Assembly: GCF_000315625.1 (NCBI RefSeq)
Contig: NW_005434608.1
Span: forward strand, 5,410 to 69,409
Length of the DNA: 64,000 bases
Direction of reading: 5' to 3'
From: Guillardia theta CCMP2712
Taxonomy: Eukaryota > Cryptophyceae > Pyrenomonadales > Geminigeraceae
This document shows, piece after piece, positions 21,201-34,800 of the stretch; the first letter of the stretch is position 1; each line of letters begins with the position of its first letter. The notes below the pieces were generated by a model. That model searched no databases. It had not been told where the DNA came from and saw only the letters and a list, made by a program, of their open reading frames with translations. Position numbers and translations under genes: made by a program.

Positions 21201-22392
21201 CATGCCGAAACCGACAGGAAGCAAGATGGCTCCTGCAAATGACAAGAAAAGCAAGTGATGTAAGCTCTCAGGCTTTTGAGGGAACGGATGATAAGGCGAT
21301 TCCGCAGAGAATGAGTACAAGACAGGACACAAGAGATCCTGGATAGTCTAGTTGTGTCGGAAGCTCAGGTCGCCATGCACATACTGCTTTTGGCCAATTC
21401 TGCAGGTGCTTGTCTGACCATAGCAAAGCACAGCCCTGAGCGAGCTCAACTCAGAAAGGACTTACGCTTGGTAAGGTTTAACACTCGTCGGTAAGGCTAG
21501 CCTTGATTATCAATCAAGTCGACAGTTGGAATCTAAATGGATGTACGTCACAATTGCCGGATCCTCGGTTGTCGACGGAGCCTACTGAGTACAATCGACT
21601 TCCCTCGCTCCTGGTAGGATGAGGAGCAAAAGCTTGTCGTGAGAAACGAGAGCTCGCACGAGACACGCGACTGCTTGCAAAGCATACAGCACATAATTGG
21701 ATTAGTGTCAATATGATCTAATCTTTAAGGGTTTCTATTCTCCTCATTCGTTTACCAAGCTGGTCTAGTATCGCCAGTCAGATACAAACCCCTTGGTCTT
21801 CCAGCAACGGTACTCTGAGCTTTGGTCGAGTTAATATCGACAACTCGAGAATCTTGGCGGAATGACACGAAATTTAGCAATGGAATTTGTGCTGCAGTGA
21901 ACCTTGTTTCCCTTGTCCTGCTTTTCCTTCCCTCTGCTCGTGGCCTGACAGTGTTCCATTTGGTAGATTGAAATGTAATGCCAAAATCGAAATATCTTTG
22001 TGAAAATTCGGATGGAAAACATCTTTGGCGATTGTAGCCGAGCCCCTACGATTTCACAACAATTGCCACAACAATCGAGCCGATTGTCGCCTATGAAAAA
22101 CACATACTCCGCTGGCTCTCATAGATAGTGTTGTAAATGACGTGAATAAATGTGTGGGTCCGGTGTATCACAAAATGAATACAGGTATCGAACATCTGAT
22201 TGGGTACAAAGAAACCGACAGACATTGTTTTCATGCAGGACTTGGAACGAGGACATGCAAGCGAAAACAAGAAGGCCGATGAAGAGAAACGAATTTGCAA
22301 AGAACGAATTGGGCAACATGAACAACACAAGTCCAAGAACTTATACAGGTCTTTTATTAATTGACATCCGCTGTACAACCATCTATGCCCTT
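21201..22392. other. Intergenic stretch between repeat copies
   Basis: Short frames on both strands have no domain character. The stretch contains no obvious transposase or reverse transcriptase motif and no terminal repeats around the flanking 427-bp copies. Confidence 0.4.
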
Positions 22393-22819
22393 AACGCTCT
22401 CCCCCCCTCATGAGTCTCCATGTGTCAGCATTCGAAACCTGGATTCAAACGACACAAGGAAGATGAAGCAGGCCAACAGCAGCACGCAGAACGAGCACAT
22501 CACTTTCGACCAGCCCGAGCACTCGCACCAGCACCTCCGCCCTTGCAGCTCCCCTAGCACATCTGCCTCCTCCTTCTCCATGGAGGGGCTCTGGTGTCGG
22601 GGTAAGACGCAGATGAAAGGCTCAACCTGCAGGGTAAAGTCCGGGGGCACAACCACTACAAGCTGATCACAGTCACACCCCTGATGAGACAAGCTCCTTC
22701 CTATCTGAACTCCACCCTCCAGCTTGTGAGGCCGGAGTCCCGGGTCGCTCGTCGACGCTGAGAGAATGTTGGGTGTATGCGCTATCTCCGTCACTTCGTG
22801 CAAGTCCGCAGGCAGTTCC
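22393..22819. repeat. 427-bp direct repeat, copy 2
   Basis: This is near-identical to 20063-20489 in the same orientation. The identity begins at AACGCTCTCCCCCCC and ends at GGCAGTTCC in both copies. Confidence 0.92.
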
Positions 22820-22845
22820 TGGTGGGCTGAGGACCGCAGCTGCAT
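22408..22845 (-). CDS. Hypothetical protein with C-terminal membrane helix (copy 2)
   Basis: This 145-codon minus-strand frame matches the C-terminal part of the frame at 20078-20722 almost exactly but has a different short N-terminus. It may be a truncated duplicate gene or an artefact of the repeat. The conserved part contains the cysteine cluster and the terminal hydrophobic helix. Confidence 0.3.
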   Translation of the reverse strand: MQLRSSAHQELPADLHEVTEIAHTPNILSASTSDPGLRPHKLEGGVQIGRSLSHQGCDCDQLVVVVPPDFTLQVEPFICVLPRHQSPSMEKEEADVLGELQGRRCWCECSGWSKVMCSFCVLLLACFIFLVSFESRFRMLTHGDS

Positions 22846-23171
22846 AATCAGAATATGTCTCTGCTTGCGCTGCTTGCCATGACTGCGCTACTCCCGGCGG
22901 CCGTGCGGGTATCCCTGCAGGGATCCCTGGGTTATTTTAAAGGAAAAAAAAAGATTGAGTCATGGTCGTTGCGAAAAAGAGCTTTTTCGATAGTTGCGAT
23001 TACATCTTTACTTAACAAAACTGAGCAGAGCAACCCCCGCCTCAGCCTGTGCAGTCACAAAACTAAAATTTACTCACTATCACACTACGAGCTAGCCTCA
23101 TTAGCGAGGCCTAGGAAGAGGTGAGGGCAGCATGAAATTGCTCTTGATGTCATTCTGCCAGGATCAACTCC
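22846..23171. other. Upstream region of the peptidase gene
   Basis: No gene was recognised. The segment contains an A-rich tract (about 22940) and short palindromic GC-rich words (CCCTGCAGGGATCC). The promoter of the downstream peptidase is probably here. Confidence 0.35.
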
Positions 23172-25805
23172 ATGGCTGGAAGGGGAATGGTGGGGCTGCA
23201 GGGATGGCGGGAAAGAAGGATGGTGCAATGGCTGAGAGAGACATGCTCCTCGCATGCTGCGAGCTTGCAAGCAGTGAGCGGAATACAAAGACAGGTAAGA
23301 AGAGCAAGACCTACCTCCCTAGGCCGGACGGGAAGCTGCGCCATGCAGATTCTTCACAAGTCGGAGGCATTCAGGCATGGACGCGGAATGGACGGTGCTC
23401 AGACTAATCGCAGGATAGTCACGAAGCCTCAAGTGAAAACAGGGTTGTTTGGGATCAAGGGGCTTGAGAGGCCGGATGACTTTCCTAAGAAGGCAAAAGA
23501 GGCAGCAACGAAGATTGTCAGTCTGCGAGACCAAGTGATCGAAAGTTCTTCTCAGATTCCAGCAAAGCAGATCCTGACCCTGATGGATGAGATCTCTGAC
23601 TCGCTCTGTCTGGTGATCGATGCAGCCGAGCTCTGTCGCAGCGTTCATGAACACTCCGCGTGGAAGGAGGGAGCGGTCGAGGCGTACGAGATCCTTGGAG
23701 ACCTCATCTCGGAGCTGAACTCTGACGAGAAGTTGTACCGAGCTCTAGATTCTTGCGTTTCCAACATGGGAGCAGACGGACGAGCGTTTGACGAGGAAGA
23801 CGTGCGAATGGCGTGGTCGTTGCGAGAAGAGTTCGAGCGAGGAGGGGTGCACTTGGACAGAGCTGGCAGGCAGGAGATGATCGAGTTACAAGGAAGAGCC
23901 TCTGCTTTGCTCTACCAGTTTACGTGCAATCAATTCGACGAGGCTGATCCTCAAGTCTCTTTCCCAGCGCCTCTCTCTGACGCCTTGCCCGTCTGGATGA
24001 AAGGAAGTCAGACCAGCGATGGGCGCACTGTGATCAGTCTGAATCAAGATACCCTCCAGGGTATCCTGCAAGTCGTCCCAGACGAAGACTTGAGGAGGGA
24101 GGCGTATATCAGCTACCATCGGCAGGAACTCAGAGTTCGAGCTCTGGAGGAATTGTTGCTTGTCCGTCACGCCATCGCAAGGAAGATGAAGTTTAGCTCT
24201 TTCGCCGACTATGCCATCTCCGGCAAGATGGCTGCGTCACCCAAGGTAGTTGAAGACTTTCTGAATCATCTCAGCGAGCAACTGAAGCATAGAGCTCAAC
24301 AAGAAATTGAGACCTTGAAGAAGCAGAAGCAGCATTACCTGGGCCTGCAGAGCGACAGCAGCCCTGAAATCTTTCCCTGGGATTTTCCGTTTTACTCCCG
24401 GCATTGTCGAAACCCAGAGCATGAGCTCGCTTGCAAGTTGATCAGAAATTTCCTACCGCTTGGTCGTGTCCTGCAAGGCATCGGGAAGCTTTTGGAAAAC
24501 ACCTTTGGAATCTGCATGCGAGAAGCAGAGTTAAGCGAGGGCGAGGGCTGGTCACGTGAAGTGAAGAAGTTGGAGCTGACGCTGTCGGGCACTCTCAGTG
24601 ACGAGCAGGTGCTCAAATTTCCGACGGATGATCGCGGTCTGCTTGGCATCCTCTACCTCGACCTGATCAAGAGGCCCGCAAAGCTTGGAGGTGCCGCTCA
24701 TTTCACCATTCAGTGCGGAAGGCTGATGGAGGATGGGCATTACCGGCCCCCTGTGCTCGCTTTAGTCGGCAACTTCAGTCCCCCGGCGCATTCGCAAGAG
24801 CCTTTGCTTAGCTTCGGAGAGCTGGAGATGCTGCTGCACGAATTTGGGCATGCGCTTCATTCAATCGTAGGAAGAACGAGATATCAGGTACCGATGGCGG
24901 ATGCCGGAAGAGATTTTGACTGTCAATCCTCAACAGCATCTCAACGGTACAAGAATATCGATGGATGTGGTTGAAATTCCTTCTAGTCTGATGGAGGTCT
25001 CATTAGAGCCTCATGTCTCGTTGCCTGATCCTTGTCTCCCAGTACTTTGCCAGGGACCCGGACTTTATTCAATCTTTCGCAAAACATAACATCACTGGTG
25101 AAAGTATTCCCAAACATATTTTAGACTGCGTTCTTCAGGAAAACAGCCGATTTTCTGTTTTAGAGACTGTTCAGCAGATCATCTATGCCCTGGTTGACCT
25201 TCATCTTCACACCCACAACAATGAGGTTGGTAATACACGGATGGACACAAGCGGCTGGTCTCGCAAGGTGGCGTACGAGGCGACAGGAGAGAAACGGTAC
25301 ATCCGTTACATCGAGGACTGCGACTGGCACGCCAGTCTATCTCATCTAGGCATGTACGGGTCAAACTACTACAGTTACTTATGGTGTAAGGTGCGCCCCT
25401 TCTGGTCTTCTTGTCCTTCCTCCTGTGGTTGTTCTGCTTTCAGACTGGATTGCATATCAGGTGATCGCTTCCTTCATCTGGAAGCACGTCTTCGAGCGCA
25501 ACAAGTCTCAGCCGCTGGCTGGGCTCCCTCTTATCCTCAAATTTCTCAGGTGCTGCTTGAACCTCCGCTTCCTCCACCTCCTCATCTTCTCTCCAGCCAC
25601 GGCGGTTCCAAGGACCCCAATGAGATGATAGGAGAACTCTTGGAGGACGTGCTGCACCGCAAGGTAGACGCCCCACTAGCAGAGGTTGAGATCATCTTGA
25701 TCTTTTCTGCAGAAAACGTCATGCCAGCCCATTCTACAAGATGAAAACGATGTGAAGCTGCTCTGCAGTGCTTTCTTACATGATCTGAAATCCGTCGAAG
25801 ACTAG
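23172..25805 (+). CDS. MIPEP: Mitochondrial intermediate peptidase-like M3 zinc metallopeptidase
   Basis: The main open stretch runs to 24887, with later exons 24937-24996, 25043-25390 and from 25461. The N-terminus (MAGRGMVGLQGWRERRMVQW) is arginine-rich and non-acidic, like a mitochondrial presequence; a 54-nt in-frame segment (23295-23348) may be an intron. The catalytic motif HEFGHALHS is at about 24838-24864. It is followed across an intron by HLNGTRISMDVVEIPSSLME, which holds the third zinc ligand Glu, and by SHLGMYGSNYYSYLW. VIASFIWKHVFERN and SHGGSKDPNEMIGELL match the end of the family. Mitochondrial intermediate peptidase removes octapeptides from imported precursors in the matrix. 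Splicing between about 25505 and 25605 and at the last exon (AAA ACG... ending TAG at 25803-25805) is uncertain. It converges on the channel gene with an 11-bp gap. Confidence 0.88.
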
Positions 25806-25815
25806 ACACAAGTAC

Positions 25816-28800
25816 TTAACCTTTTCCTTCGCCTGTGAATGTCGATGAATACGAGAGAGAGAAAGGGGGGGACAGAGGGAGGGAGGGAGGGAGGGAGGGA
25901 GGGAGGGAGGGAGGGAGGGAGGGAGGGAGGGAGAAGTCAAAGGCATCACCAAAGTCGTCCTCCTCATCCTCCTCGTCGAGGTCCTCGTCGTTGTCCTCAG
26001 CCACATCCGAAGTGAAGGCATCCTTGTATCGGTCGTTCTTCTTAATGTTGTAAGTGTCTAGTCCTGAAAGCTCCTGGTTCTCCAAGGCCTCGAAGAAAGT
26101 AGGATTGCCTTCTTTGATCTCTTCAACGCTTTCTCTCCCAATCCTGCGCGGAATCAGAAACGCTTTTACCATGAGATGAGACCTCTTCAAGACGAGATGA
26201 TACAAGGCTGGTCCAAAACTCCTCGAAATGATTTCAAACGAGAGATATATGATGAAAGAGATGTAGAAGAAAAATGACGGCGCCTTCGAAAACTTGGTGA
26301 CAAACATGGTTCCAAGGCCGCTCATCACATCCTCAACAAAGATCTTCTTGAAGATCGAAGGCAGCCCGAGGGCCGTGATGTCATCAGCCTCGATGTACCC
26401 GAAAAACCAGGAGCCGAACGCCAGATGAATCAGTGTTCCAACCGACATCATGTTGGTACAGAAGACAGCCAACTTCTCGTCGTACTGCGCCGGTTTCTTC
26501 ACTGCCCTCAGGATGGCGATCTTATCGCACCAGTAGGCAGTCACGAAGAAGACAATGCCGAAGAAGTAAAGGGTGGGTATGGACGAGGCGTAAGTGAAGA
26601 TGACAAACATGATGTTGAGCATGGAGCCATATCGCTTCGAGAGCAAGTACTCCGGGCCCTCATACAGCCGATTGAGCTCACGTTGAGTCAGCTTCCTCTC
26701 CTTCAGCAGCTGCTGCATCATCTGTGCTGGGGTCAGGACTAGTAAACAAGAACAGAGATGTCAAAAACAGCGAAACCAAAGACATAGAAACCAAGCTCTT
26801 AGCCTCTTATCCTCTTAGCTTCATCTTACCACTGCCTGCGGCCATTTCGCTAATGTTGTCAAATTTGGCGTGAAAGACGCAGTGACTGTTTGCATGAAAA
26901 CCTTTTCTCCGACAAGAGCATACCAATCGCTGTTTGTGTCTTTCATTGTTCCAGGCAAGCTTTGCAGTAGGTTCGTGATCCCCAGAGTCTTCTGCAGCTG
27001 AGGATTGACAACTGAACTCCACTCGCCGTTGACCAGCATAACAAGCAAAGCTGCGTCAGACACGTCATTTGACATCAAGTCACGGAACAAAGTATAACCT
27101 GTATTCACGTATTGTGCAATGAAAATGAATTTTGCGATCCTGGTTTCCAACCCGGATATTGTATGGGGCTTTGTGAAGGCCGCAAGAGTGTTGAGGATTC
27201 TCTCGAGAAGCTGATTGATAGCCAAGATGGTAACGACGGCTACGATGGACATAATCTGAATCAGCCTTTCGTTGTTGACGTAAGCTTGGCAGAACTCAGG
27301 CTGTGAAGGAAGCATGTTCCCATACTGGGGAGCACAGTAACACATCAGATAAGCTTGGTATATCTGGTTGGATTGCGAGTACCTGTATATTTGCTCAGAC
27401 TGATCCTAGTTTACACCTTGTGCATTACCTGCTCCACATGATTTGTTCTTGAACATTCGGATCGTCAATTTTGGGACCATTCAGACACACCAGGTTTCCT
27501 CCTGCAACTTGAAGTTGACTTTGCTGGATTTGGACAAACAGGATGATGAGCAGCGATCCTATCAGGAGGCTGACGGTGATGGCATTTGCAATCATGTTTC
27601 GCCCAATTGAATCAAGGCCGCGGTGCTGCAGGTTTTCCCAGAGGACGTTCGAAGGCTCCGGAGCTCGCTTCACCCTCAGATGATACTTATTGCGGAACTT
27701 CTTCACTTTGGAGTTTGGAAAGAATCTACTCAACAGTCCAGCTGTATACGCTTGAACACAATCTGTCTGGCCCTTGTCCTCGTTGAAGGTGACAAAAGCG
27801 CAGATGGATTTGAAGTCTGACTTGGCTCGCAGCTTTATGATCTGCTCATCGAGATATCGCTGCCTGCAAACCTACCAGTTATTCGCTCTCACACAAAGCA
27901 ACTCTCACCTTTTCTTCATCTTCTTCAGTTTCTTTTGTAGAGGCTGCAATTTGTATCTGGGATCAAAGGTGTCAAATTTACAACAAGGCACAAAGCGAAG
28001 GTGTAATTTACAGCTTCAACTTAGCGGTCTGAACTTCTATAGCGAAATCGTTTTGACCTCGCCTTTGGAATAAGTCTATCAGACGTCCGTTGTTCAGACC
28101 GATGGCTACGTCAGCGACTTCGCCATATCTCGAGAAAAATGCACGAAACTCTTCTGGGTCAGTGGCGTCTGTTGGAATATTTTCGACGAGAATAGTATAG
28201 TCAGCAGCTGAGATAGTTTCATCGTCAAGAAGCTTAATGTTCCTGTCTTGAGACATCTTGAGAAACCAAGTTGCTCCTATCAAGATTACAGTGATAGCCA
28301 GATCGATACATGCCAAGATCAAGCTCAGAGTCTTCAATCGAATAGCAAAGCAAGCTCCAAAAATACAAAGCGGTGGTGAGGGAAGAGTTGGATACTGTTG
28401 AGACCATCCGGTTCCTATGTTGCCAAGACTAGTACGGATCTGTTGAGGGACATCATTCCGGTTCGAGTACTCTTTGCCCCAGCTGTTTCCAATCAATGAA
28501 GGAATGCAGATGAAAGCCATCACGGTCGAGACCACAGTCATGTATCGGAGGTATGAGAAGTACAGCCCTACACCTGTTCCTAATTGCCCCAAATCGATGG
28601 TGGAAGTCTTCCAGAGTGGGTAGAGTTGGACGTTATTCTTTCTAACTTGGTTTCTGTTCTGTTCTAACATGGCAGTCTTAAGGCTTGGTTTTTGCCATTC
28701 CCCGCCAGTATCATGAACGTACTTGGCGTTCTTCTTCAAGTACCTTTGGCGCTGCAGGGCGACGTAGAGCACAAAGACGATGACCGAGACTGAGATGGCG

Positions 28801-31800
28801 ACGTTCTGCCTCAGAAGTTTCTGTGCACTGATGGGCGTGACATACTCAACGACAAAGCAGCTGTTCGGGTCACAGCTCTGCAGAGTCTTAGCCGAGTCGA
28901 TCCCGTTCATTGCCACTGACATCTGGCACGACCCTGTGGTCTCATGAAACTGACCAGGGACGCTCGGAGGTTTGCAAAGCACCCGACTGGTCGCCTCGAA
29001 ATAATGAGAACCGAAGACTGTGAACGTCTGTGACACTGGCGGTGGAGATTTGCACGGCAAGTCGTTGCAGAGCGCCTTGTAGGTGCACTTGAACAAGGAG
29101 GAGTTCCTGAAGTACTGTCCCGATACAGTGACCACTGCATTTGCGCCGTTGGCTGCGTTCCATTTTCCGTTCTGAAATTGAGGAACACTCTGAGCTGGCT
29201 CAAAGGTGGACTCGCGATAGAAGGTGAAGGTATTCTTCAACTCAGAGTTCTGATTGTACTCAACGGACGTGAAATCACCGATGCAGCCGCACCTCTCAAA
29301 GCTGCTCGTACAAGGCTGGCAGGGATTTGTAAGCTTTCCCACAGAGTTCCTGAGGCAACATATTGCATTTAGTGAAACCTGAATCTCCGTGGAGTAGTAC
29401 ATGTCCTCTGACCTTTGACTCCTTGTCACTTTGCTGCCGTCAGCCTCGTACTGTTGACAGAACGGGCCTTCGGGGCAGCCACAAGTGGAGCATTGGTTGG
29501 TGAATGGACACGAGATCCACTTGCTGCAGCCCGTCCAGGAGGGGTCAAGGCTCGAGCTCCCGTCGCAGTAGGTCGATGGAGTGCACAGGTTGGCGATAGA
29601 CGGGCTGACGCATTTGACAAGAGAGTCGTTGAGAAACACTCCCTGCACGTCCATCACGATTGACGGATCGTTGACACCCACAAACCTGCAGGCGGGTTGA
29701 CTTGGCAGCTGAAAGAAACCACTTCCATTGACAAACACCACAGTTTCACCCTTGGAAGGGCCCGAGAAAGGAAAGATGGAGTAGACCTTGGGGTTCTCAT
29801 AGAAAAGAAAGAGAACGCTGTAGTCCTTGCCGAGACTGGGAGAAGTAAAGTCCACCTCGTTGAGAGAGACGGCAACATCCACGTAGCCAGCAAAGAGACT
29901 TGCCGGCGTCGTACAGATGACAGCTGTGTCTAGCATCACCACAGCCTCCACCACTGATCGACCGAACTTGCACTTAGGTGTGCGAATCGGATCACTGAAG
30001 GCACCAAAGCCCGAGCCCGTCACGGTGACTCGCGTGCCCCCGTTGAGAGGACCTCCCGTCGGCTGCACCTTCAAGACCTTGGGATGTTGGTAGTAGATGA
30101 ACTGCTCAGAAAGCAGCGATCGGAACAGCTGATTGCTCCTTCCCCAGTCTGTGACAGGCTGACCTTCGTACCAATTGGTGTAATGAGGAACAATCTTGTT
30201 TTGAAAGATCCAGTTGGGCTCATCCCAGGGAAAGTAGGTCATGTCGCATCGGATGTTCTTGGAGGGGTCATTGGGTGCCGAGGGGTCAGGTTTGCTGTCA
30301 GAAGGAGAGATACAGAAGTTCCTGCTGCCCGCCGGCTCGTACGTCTGATTGTTGAGAGCGATCGAGATGCCGATTCCTCTCGTGTATTTACCCGTTAGCT
30401 TCCCGTTGGTCTTCCAGGTGACTCTCTGAGCATTGGTGAGAGGGATTGCAGAGTAAGCAGAAGGAGACATGGCGACAATCTCACTGTCGGATATGATTCC
30501 TCCTTGTGTTTCCACCTTGATGTCATCAATCGCCCAGTTATCATAGTCTCCTTGACCATGTAGCGCTTGCTTGAACATGATCCTCGTCTTCTGATTCCGA
30601 CACGGCTTGGACCAAGGACATTGCAGCAATGGTTTCGTTGATCCAGAGCCAAATGAATTTTTGCGGACATATCGAACACCGCGACTATTCTGAAACAACT
30701 TGTGAGACACAAAAGTGAATGACTCGTACTCCTTGGTGTTGAAGACAGCCACTCGATTCCAATTCTGGATTTGGCTCCACTCAGGAGGTGAATCGATAGG
30801 CGCGTATTTGATTTGGACGGTAAGCTGGACAGGAGCAGAAGTGAGGGCATCAGGTAAGAAACAGTTGAGAGCCCTGATCTTGTCCTGACTGGCAAAATTG
30901 AAGGGTGCGACAGTGCAGTTGACATGCTCTTGAACGGAGCACTCGCACTGGTTGGGGCATGGAGGCAGTTGGCAAGAAGTTGAGCTCACGCAATGACATT
31001 CCTGCATGAAAACAACTCGGGATCCTTTAGTAAAGGTCTGCGTGGGTGCCGTGAAGACTTCAAGCGGGATAATCATTTGGGACATTGTTGAAGGCTGCTT
31101 GTCCAGCGCTGGAATGCCTATTCGCACAAACTTGTAATCGCTTATGTAGTCAAATGACATCATGAAGTCTCTTTGAGAAGAATCAACCATCATGGAAAGT
31201 TCACACTGAGGAACCACGTACTGGAGATAGGTTATATTCTTTGACAACAATGAATATTGGAGTGTGACTTGTGACTTGTAGGCATTAGGAACCGTCAGAT
31301 TGCTAACATTGTATGCAGAACAGACTGAAATATTGATGACGGGAACTGCACTACAAGAGTCACACTGCACATTCGCATGAAACCTCCCTGATTCAGAAAT
31401 TTGCAGCAAGGTAAGGTCGTCTGCAACGTCTGGAGCCTCGCAAGATAGCGGAGAGGTCTGATTTCCCCTTTTCACCCAGAAAGAAATGCCGTATCCCCGT
31501 GACAAGTCCATCTCCTTGGACACGATGTACCGCCCAGCAAGTGGAATCAGGTTAGAGCCAGTGAAGTAGAGGGATCTGCTCTGAACAGGCGCAGGTAACA
31601 CCGTGGTCTGCCCGGGTAGGTAGGCGACATCTACCTTAAGCCGAGAGTTCTCAAGATCCATACCTTGACATTTCGAATTTGAAGCTACCGATGTGCTGAA
31701 ATCCCACATGGTTTCGTCATAAGAGTAAGGGCTAGTCTTCAAGAACCAGTCATTCTCCAGCACAGAAGCTTTTTGAGAGATTTGATCGTTTGGAATGCTA

Positions 31801-34800
31801 AAGGGAGAGACGGATGCAGGGCTCGGATCGAAATCATCCCACAACGAAGTGCCGCCCTTGTACTCTTCGGGGAAAGTTCGGTAGTTGCCCCACTGAACCC
31901 GCAGGTCTCCGTTGTTGTACCGATTGAAACCCTTCCCTCGAAAGGTCACCAGCGTTCCTCCATCTGCAGGGCCCCCAAGGGGACTAAAGGTAGAGAATTC
32001 AGGTTGAAGGTAATACCTGAAAGAAACATTGCTCGTTAGAGTGAAATCTTGACCATTAAGAGCAATTTCCACCCACACATCGTAAATACAGTACAAGCAG
32101 TTTTTCTCAAATGTAATCTTTGGCCAAGGAGTGTAACACTTAATCAGTCTGTCCCCTAAGACTGTTGCTGTGGTAACCAAATCCTGAAACTTGCATAAAG
32201 GATTTCCAGCATAATTCAGAAAGCCAATTCCAAAAATCTCAACGGTCGTGGGTTGCTTATGAGCTGAATCTGCTGTTTCATAACGGATGAGCGGACCTCC
32301 AGCAGGCATTAGAGAGAAAATGTTAGGATCCAAGTAGAAAGAAAACAAGTTGTTTGTAGATTCCGTGTAGTCCTGTCCGTTAAGTGTGATTGTCAAATCG
32401 ATTGTTTGACCAAAAATTTCAATCGTTTGAATGGTTGGCATTCCAAATCTTTTGGTCAAGTACTCTAGCAAGACTCCATTCCGCACTGACTCGATGATTT
32501 TCAAAGAGTCTTCCACATTTGCATCGGTGACATTTCCGTACACGCAATGCACACAGAAAGCAACATCAATGCTACCAATGTTCGGTGCTGTATTCGGGGT
32601 CTCACGGACGAATTGAATGACAACGTCACTAGGTAACACCAGGATATCTCCATAGACGTTTCTAGTTCCTACGACTTCAGCTATGGCAAGCTTGAAAGCT
32701 TGAGTGCGAGCGAATGTATTGAAGGAACACAGCTGGGCATCGCACATGGCAGGATCATTCGGATACTGAATACAACGAGAAGTGCAGCTCACCTCCGAGC
32801 CTGAAAGCGTCACGACGATGAACGGAGGGGTTTGACAAACTATTTCATTGTCTCTTTGCTCCGCACTGACTGGAAGGTAAGCTGCCCTGGTCCATATAGT
32901 TGTTCGAGCACCGAATCTACATCTCATATCCTCACTGAAAACTTGAAACCCTCTTCCAAAGACTTTGATTTCTGCGTTTCCACGAAGAGGGGATCCAGCA
33001 GGAAGTATAGATAAGAGGACAGGCTGAGAGTAGTAGACATACGGACAACCATTCAGTCTTGTGATGTTACCAACTGTGTATGGCACAAGTGCGGGTATTT
33101 GTTTGGCTGTAGTTCTGAAATCTGACCATATCACGTTTCGTCCTTCAGAGCTGTTGTAACAGAATCCTTGCTCTAAATTATAGTCTTGACCATTCAGAGT
33201 GACTGAGAAGGGTAAATTTGCTTCCACTTTGTTCGGAGGAGACTTGCAGATGATCATACTACCGGAAGCAACCGTTGCTTGAGATGTCCAGTTGGTGAGG
33301 GGAAGATAGCGCGCATACAGATCACTGTACTGACGCTCCATTCCAAAACGGCACAATACGTCTCCATTGAAAGCAGCAAAGCCCTCGCCAAAAACGGTCA
33401 CAACTGTCCCTCCTTTCAAAGATCCCCCAGAAGGTTTCAATCTGTGAATGGACGGTTGAACATACAACAGATAATTCAAACTAGCAACATCTGTGAAGTC
33501 TCGTGCATTTAGAGATACATCGACTTTCACAGCATGAGCTTGATTGCTAGGAGCTTGACAACGTAAAAGTGTGCTTGATAAATATGACGCAAAAACCGCA
33601 TACCGGCTCAGATCTGACGTAAGATGAAGACTTCCATAGTATGGAGATGATGTTTTCACTGACTCCAGGGAAACAGTCTCATTGCCAAATCGACAGGTAA
33701 TGCTTGATTGATTGAACACTCGATTTGATGCTTGCAGAAGAGATGGAGCAAGGTATACTGGAGGGTTAAAACCTGTTTCATTGATGAACCAATTTGTGTT
33801 TGGCGAATCAATCTCATTATACAGGTTGAATCCGATTCCTCGAATGATAATCTCGGTGCCTCCCAGTGTTGGACCTCCCAAGGGATAAGAGGACAGCAGA
33901 ATTGGTTCTGGATAGAAGAAAAATTGCTTTCCTACAGAGCTGAGCCTTGTCAAAGGTGGTGGACTCCTCGGCCAATCACTGTAAGGGAAATCAATGTAGT
34001 CTTGAGCATTGAAAGTCACAGTGAAAGGCATGGGAAGTCCTCCGCTACCGCTTATATTGGCAGCAATGATGTTGTCATCGTAGGTTGAAAGGTTTCCATC
34101 CTTTCCGGGAAAGGACGCACCAAGAATGGTTGGGTGAATCGCTTTCCGTCTCTGCTCCCAATCTCTTATTGCATTGTCTATCTCAGTTTGAAGCTGCGCA
34201 ATGGCAGCAAGAGTCGCGCTAGATGGCAATATGCTCTGTGCTTGCACTAACACCGCTTGTTGCTGCTTCAACGTAGCAATATGATTTATCATCTGCTGAT
34301 TCTCATAGATATCTATTTTGCGAGGAGCATCGTAAGGGATGGTGGGAATGGGGCAAACAAGAAGAGTGTCGTTCACTATCCATGCTGAAGTATTTGTCTG
34401 AAAAGAATAGCTTATCCAGCCTGGAAATGTCGTACTGTTTCCAACAGAAACAACAGTCTGTTTTCCAAATTGACACATGGGAAACCACTGAAACTGTTGG
34501 AAACCTTTTCCATACACAAAGACGTACTTTCTTGAGTTCAAAGGACCACCATTTGGAGTGAGGTGTGATACTATTGGTTGCCTGTAGTATCTGTAGTATA
34601 ATGCTCCGGAAGCAGGCAACGAGCAATCCACATCCAGACAGGAAGGGTAGACATCTTGTCCATTCAGTTTCAATCTGAAAGTGGCATCGTACAGAGAAGA
34701 ATCCAATTGAGGGGTATGAGGAGGTGCTGAACATCGCAGAGTGAAATCGTCTACCCTTTCTGCTCTGCTCTCACATGCCTCGATGCATGAAATAACCACT

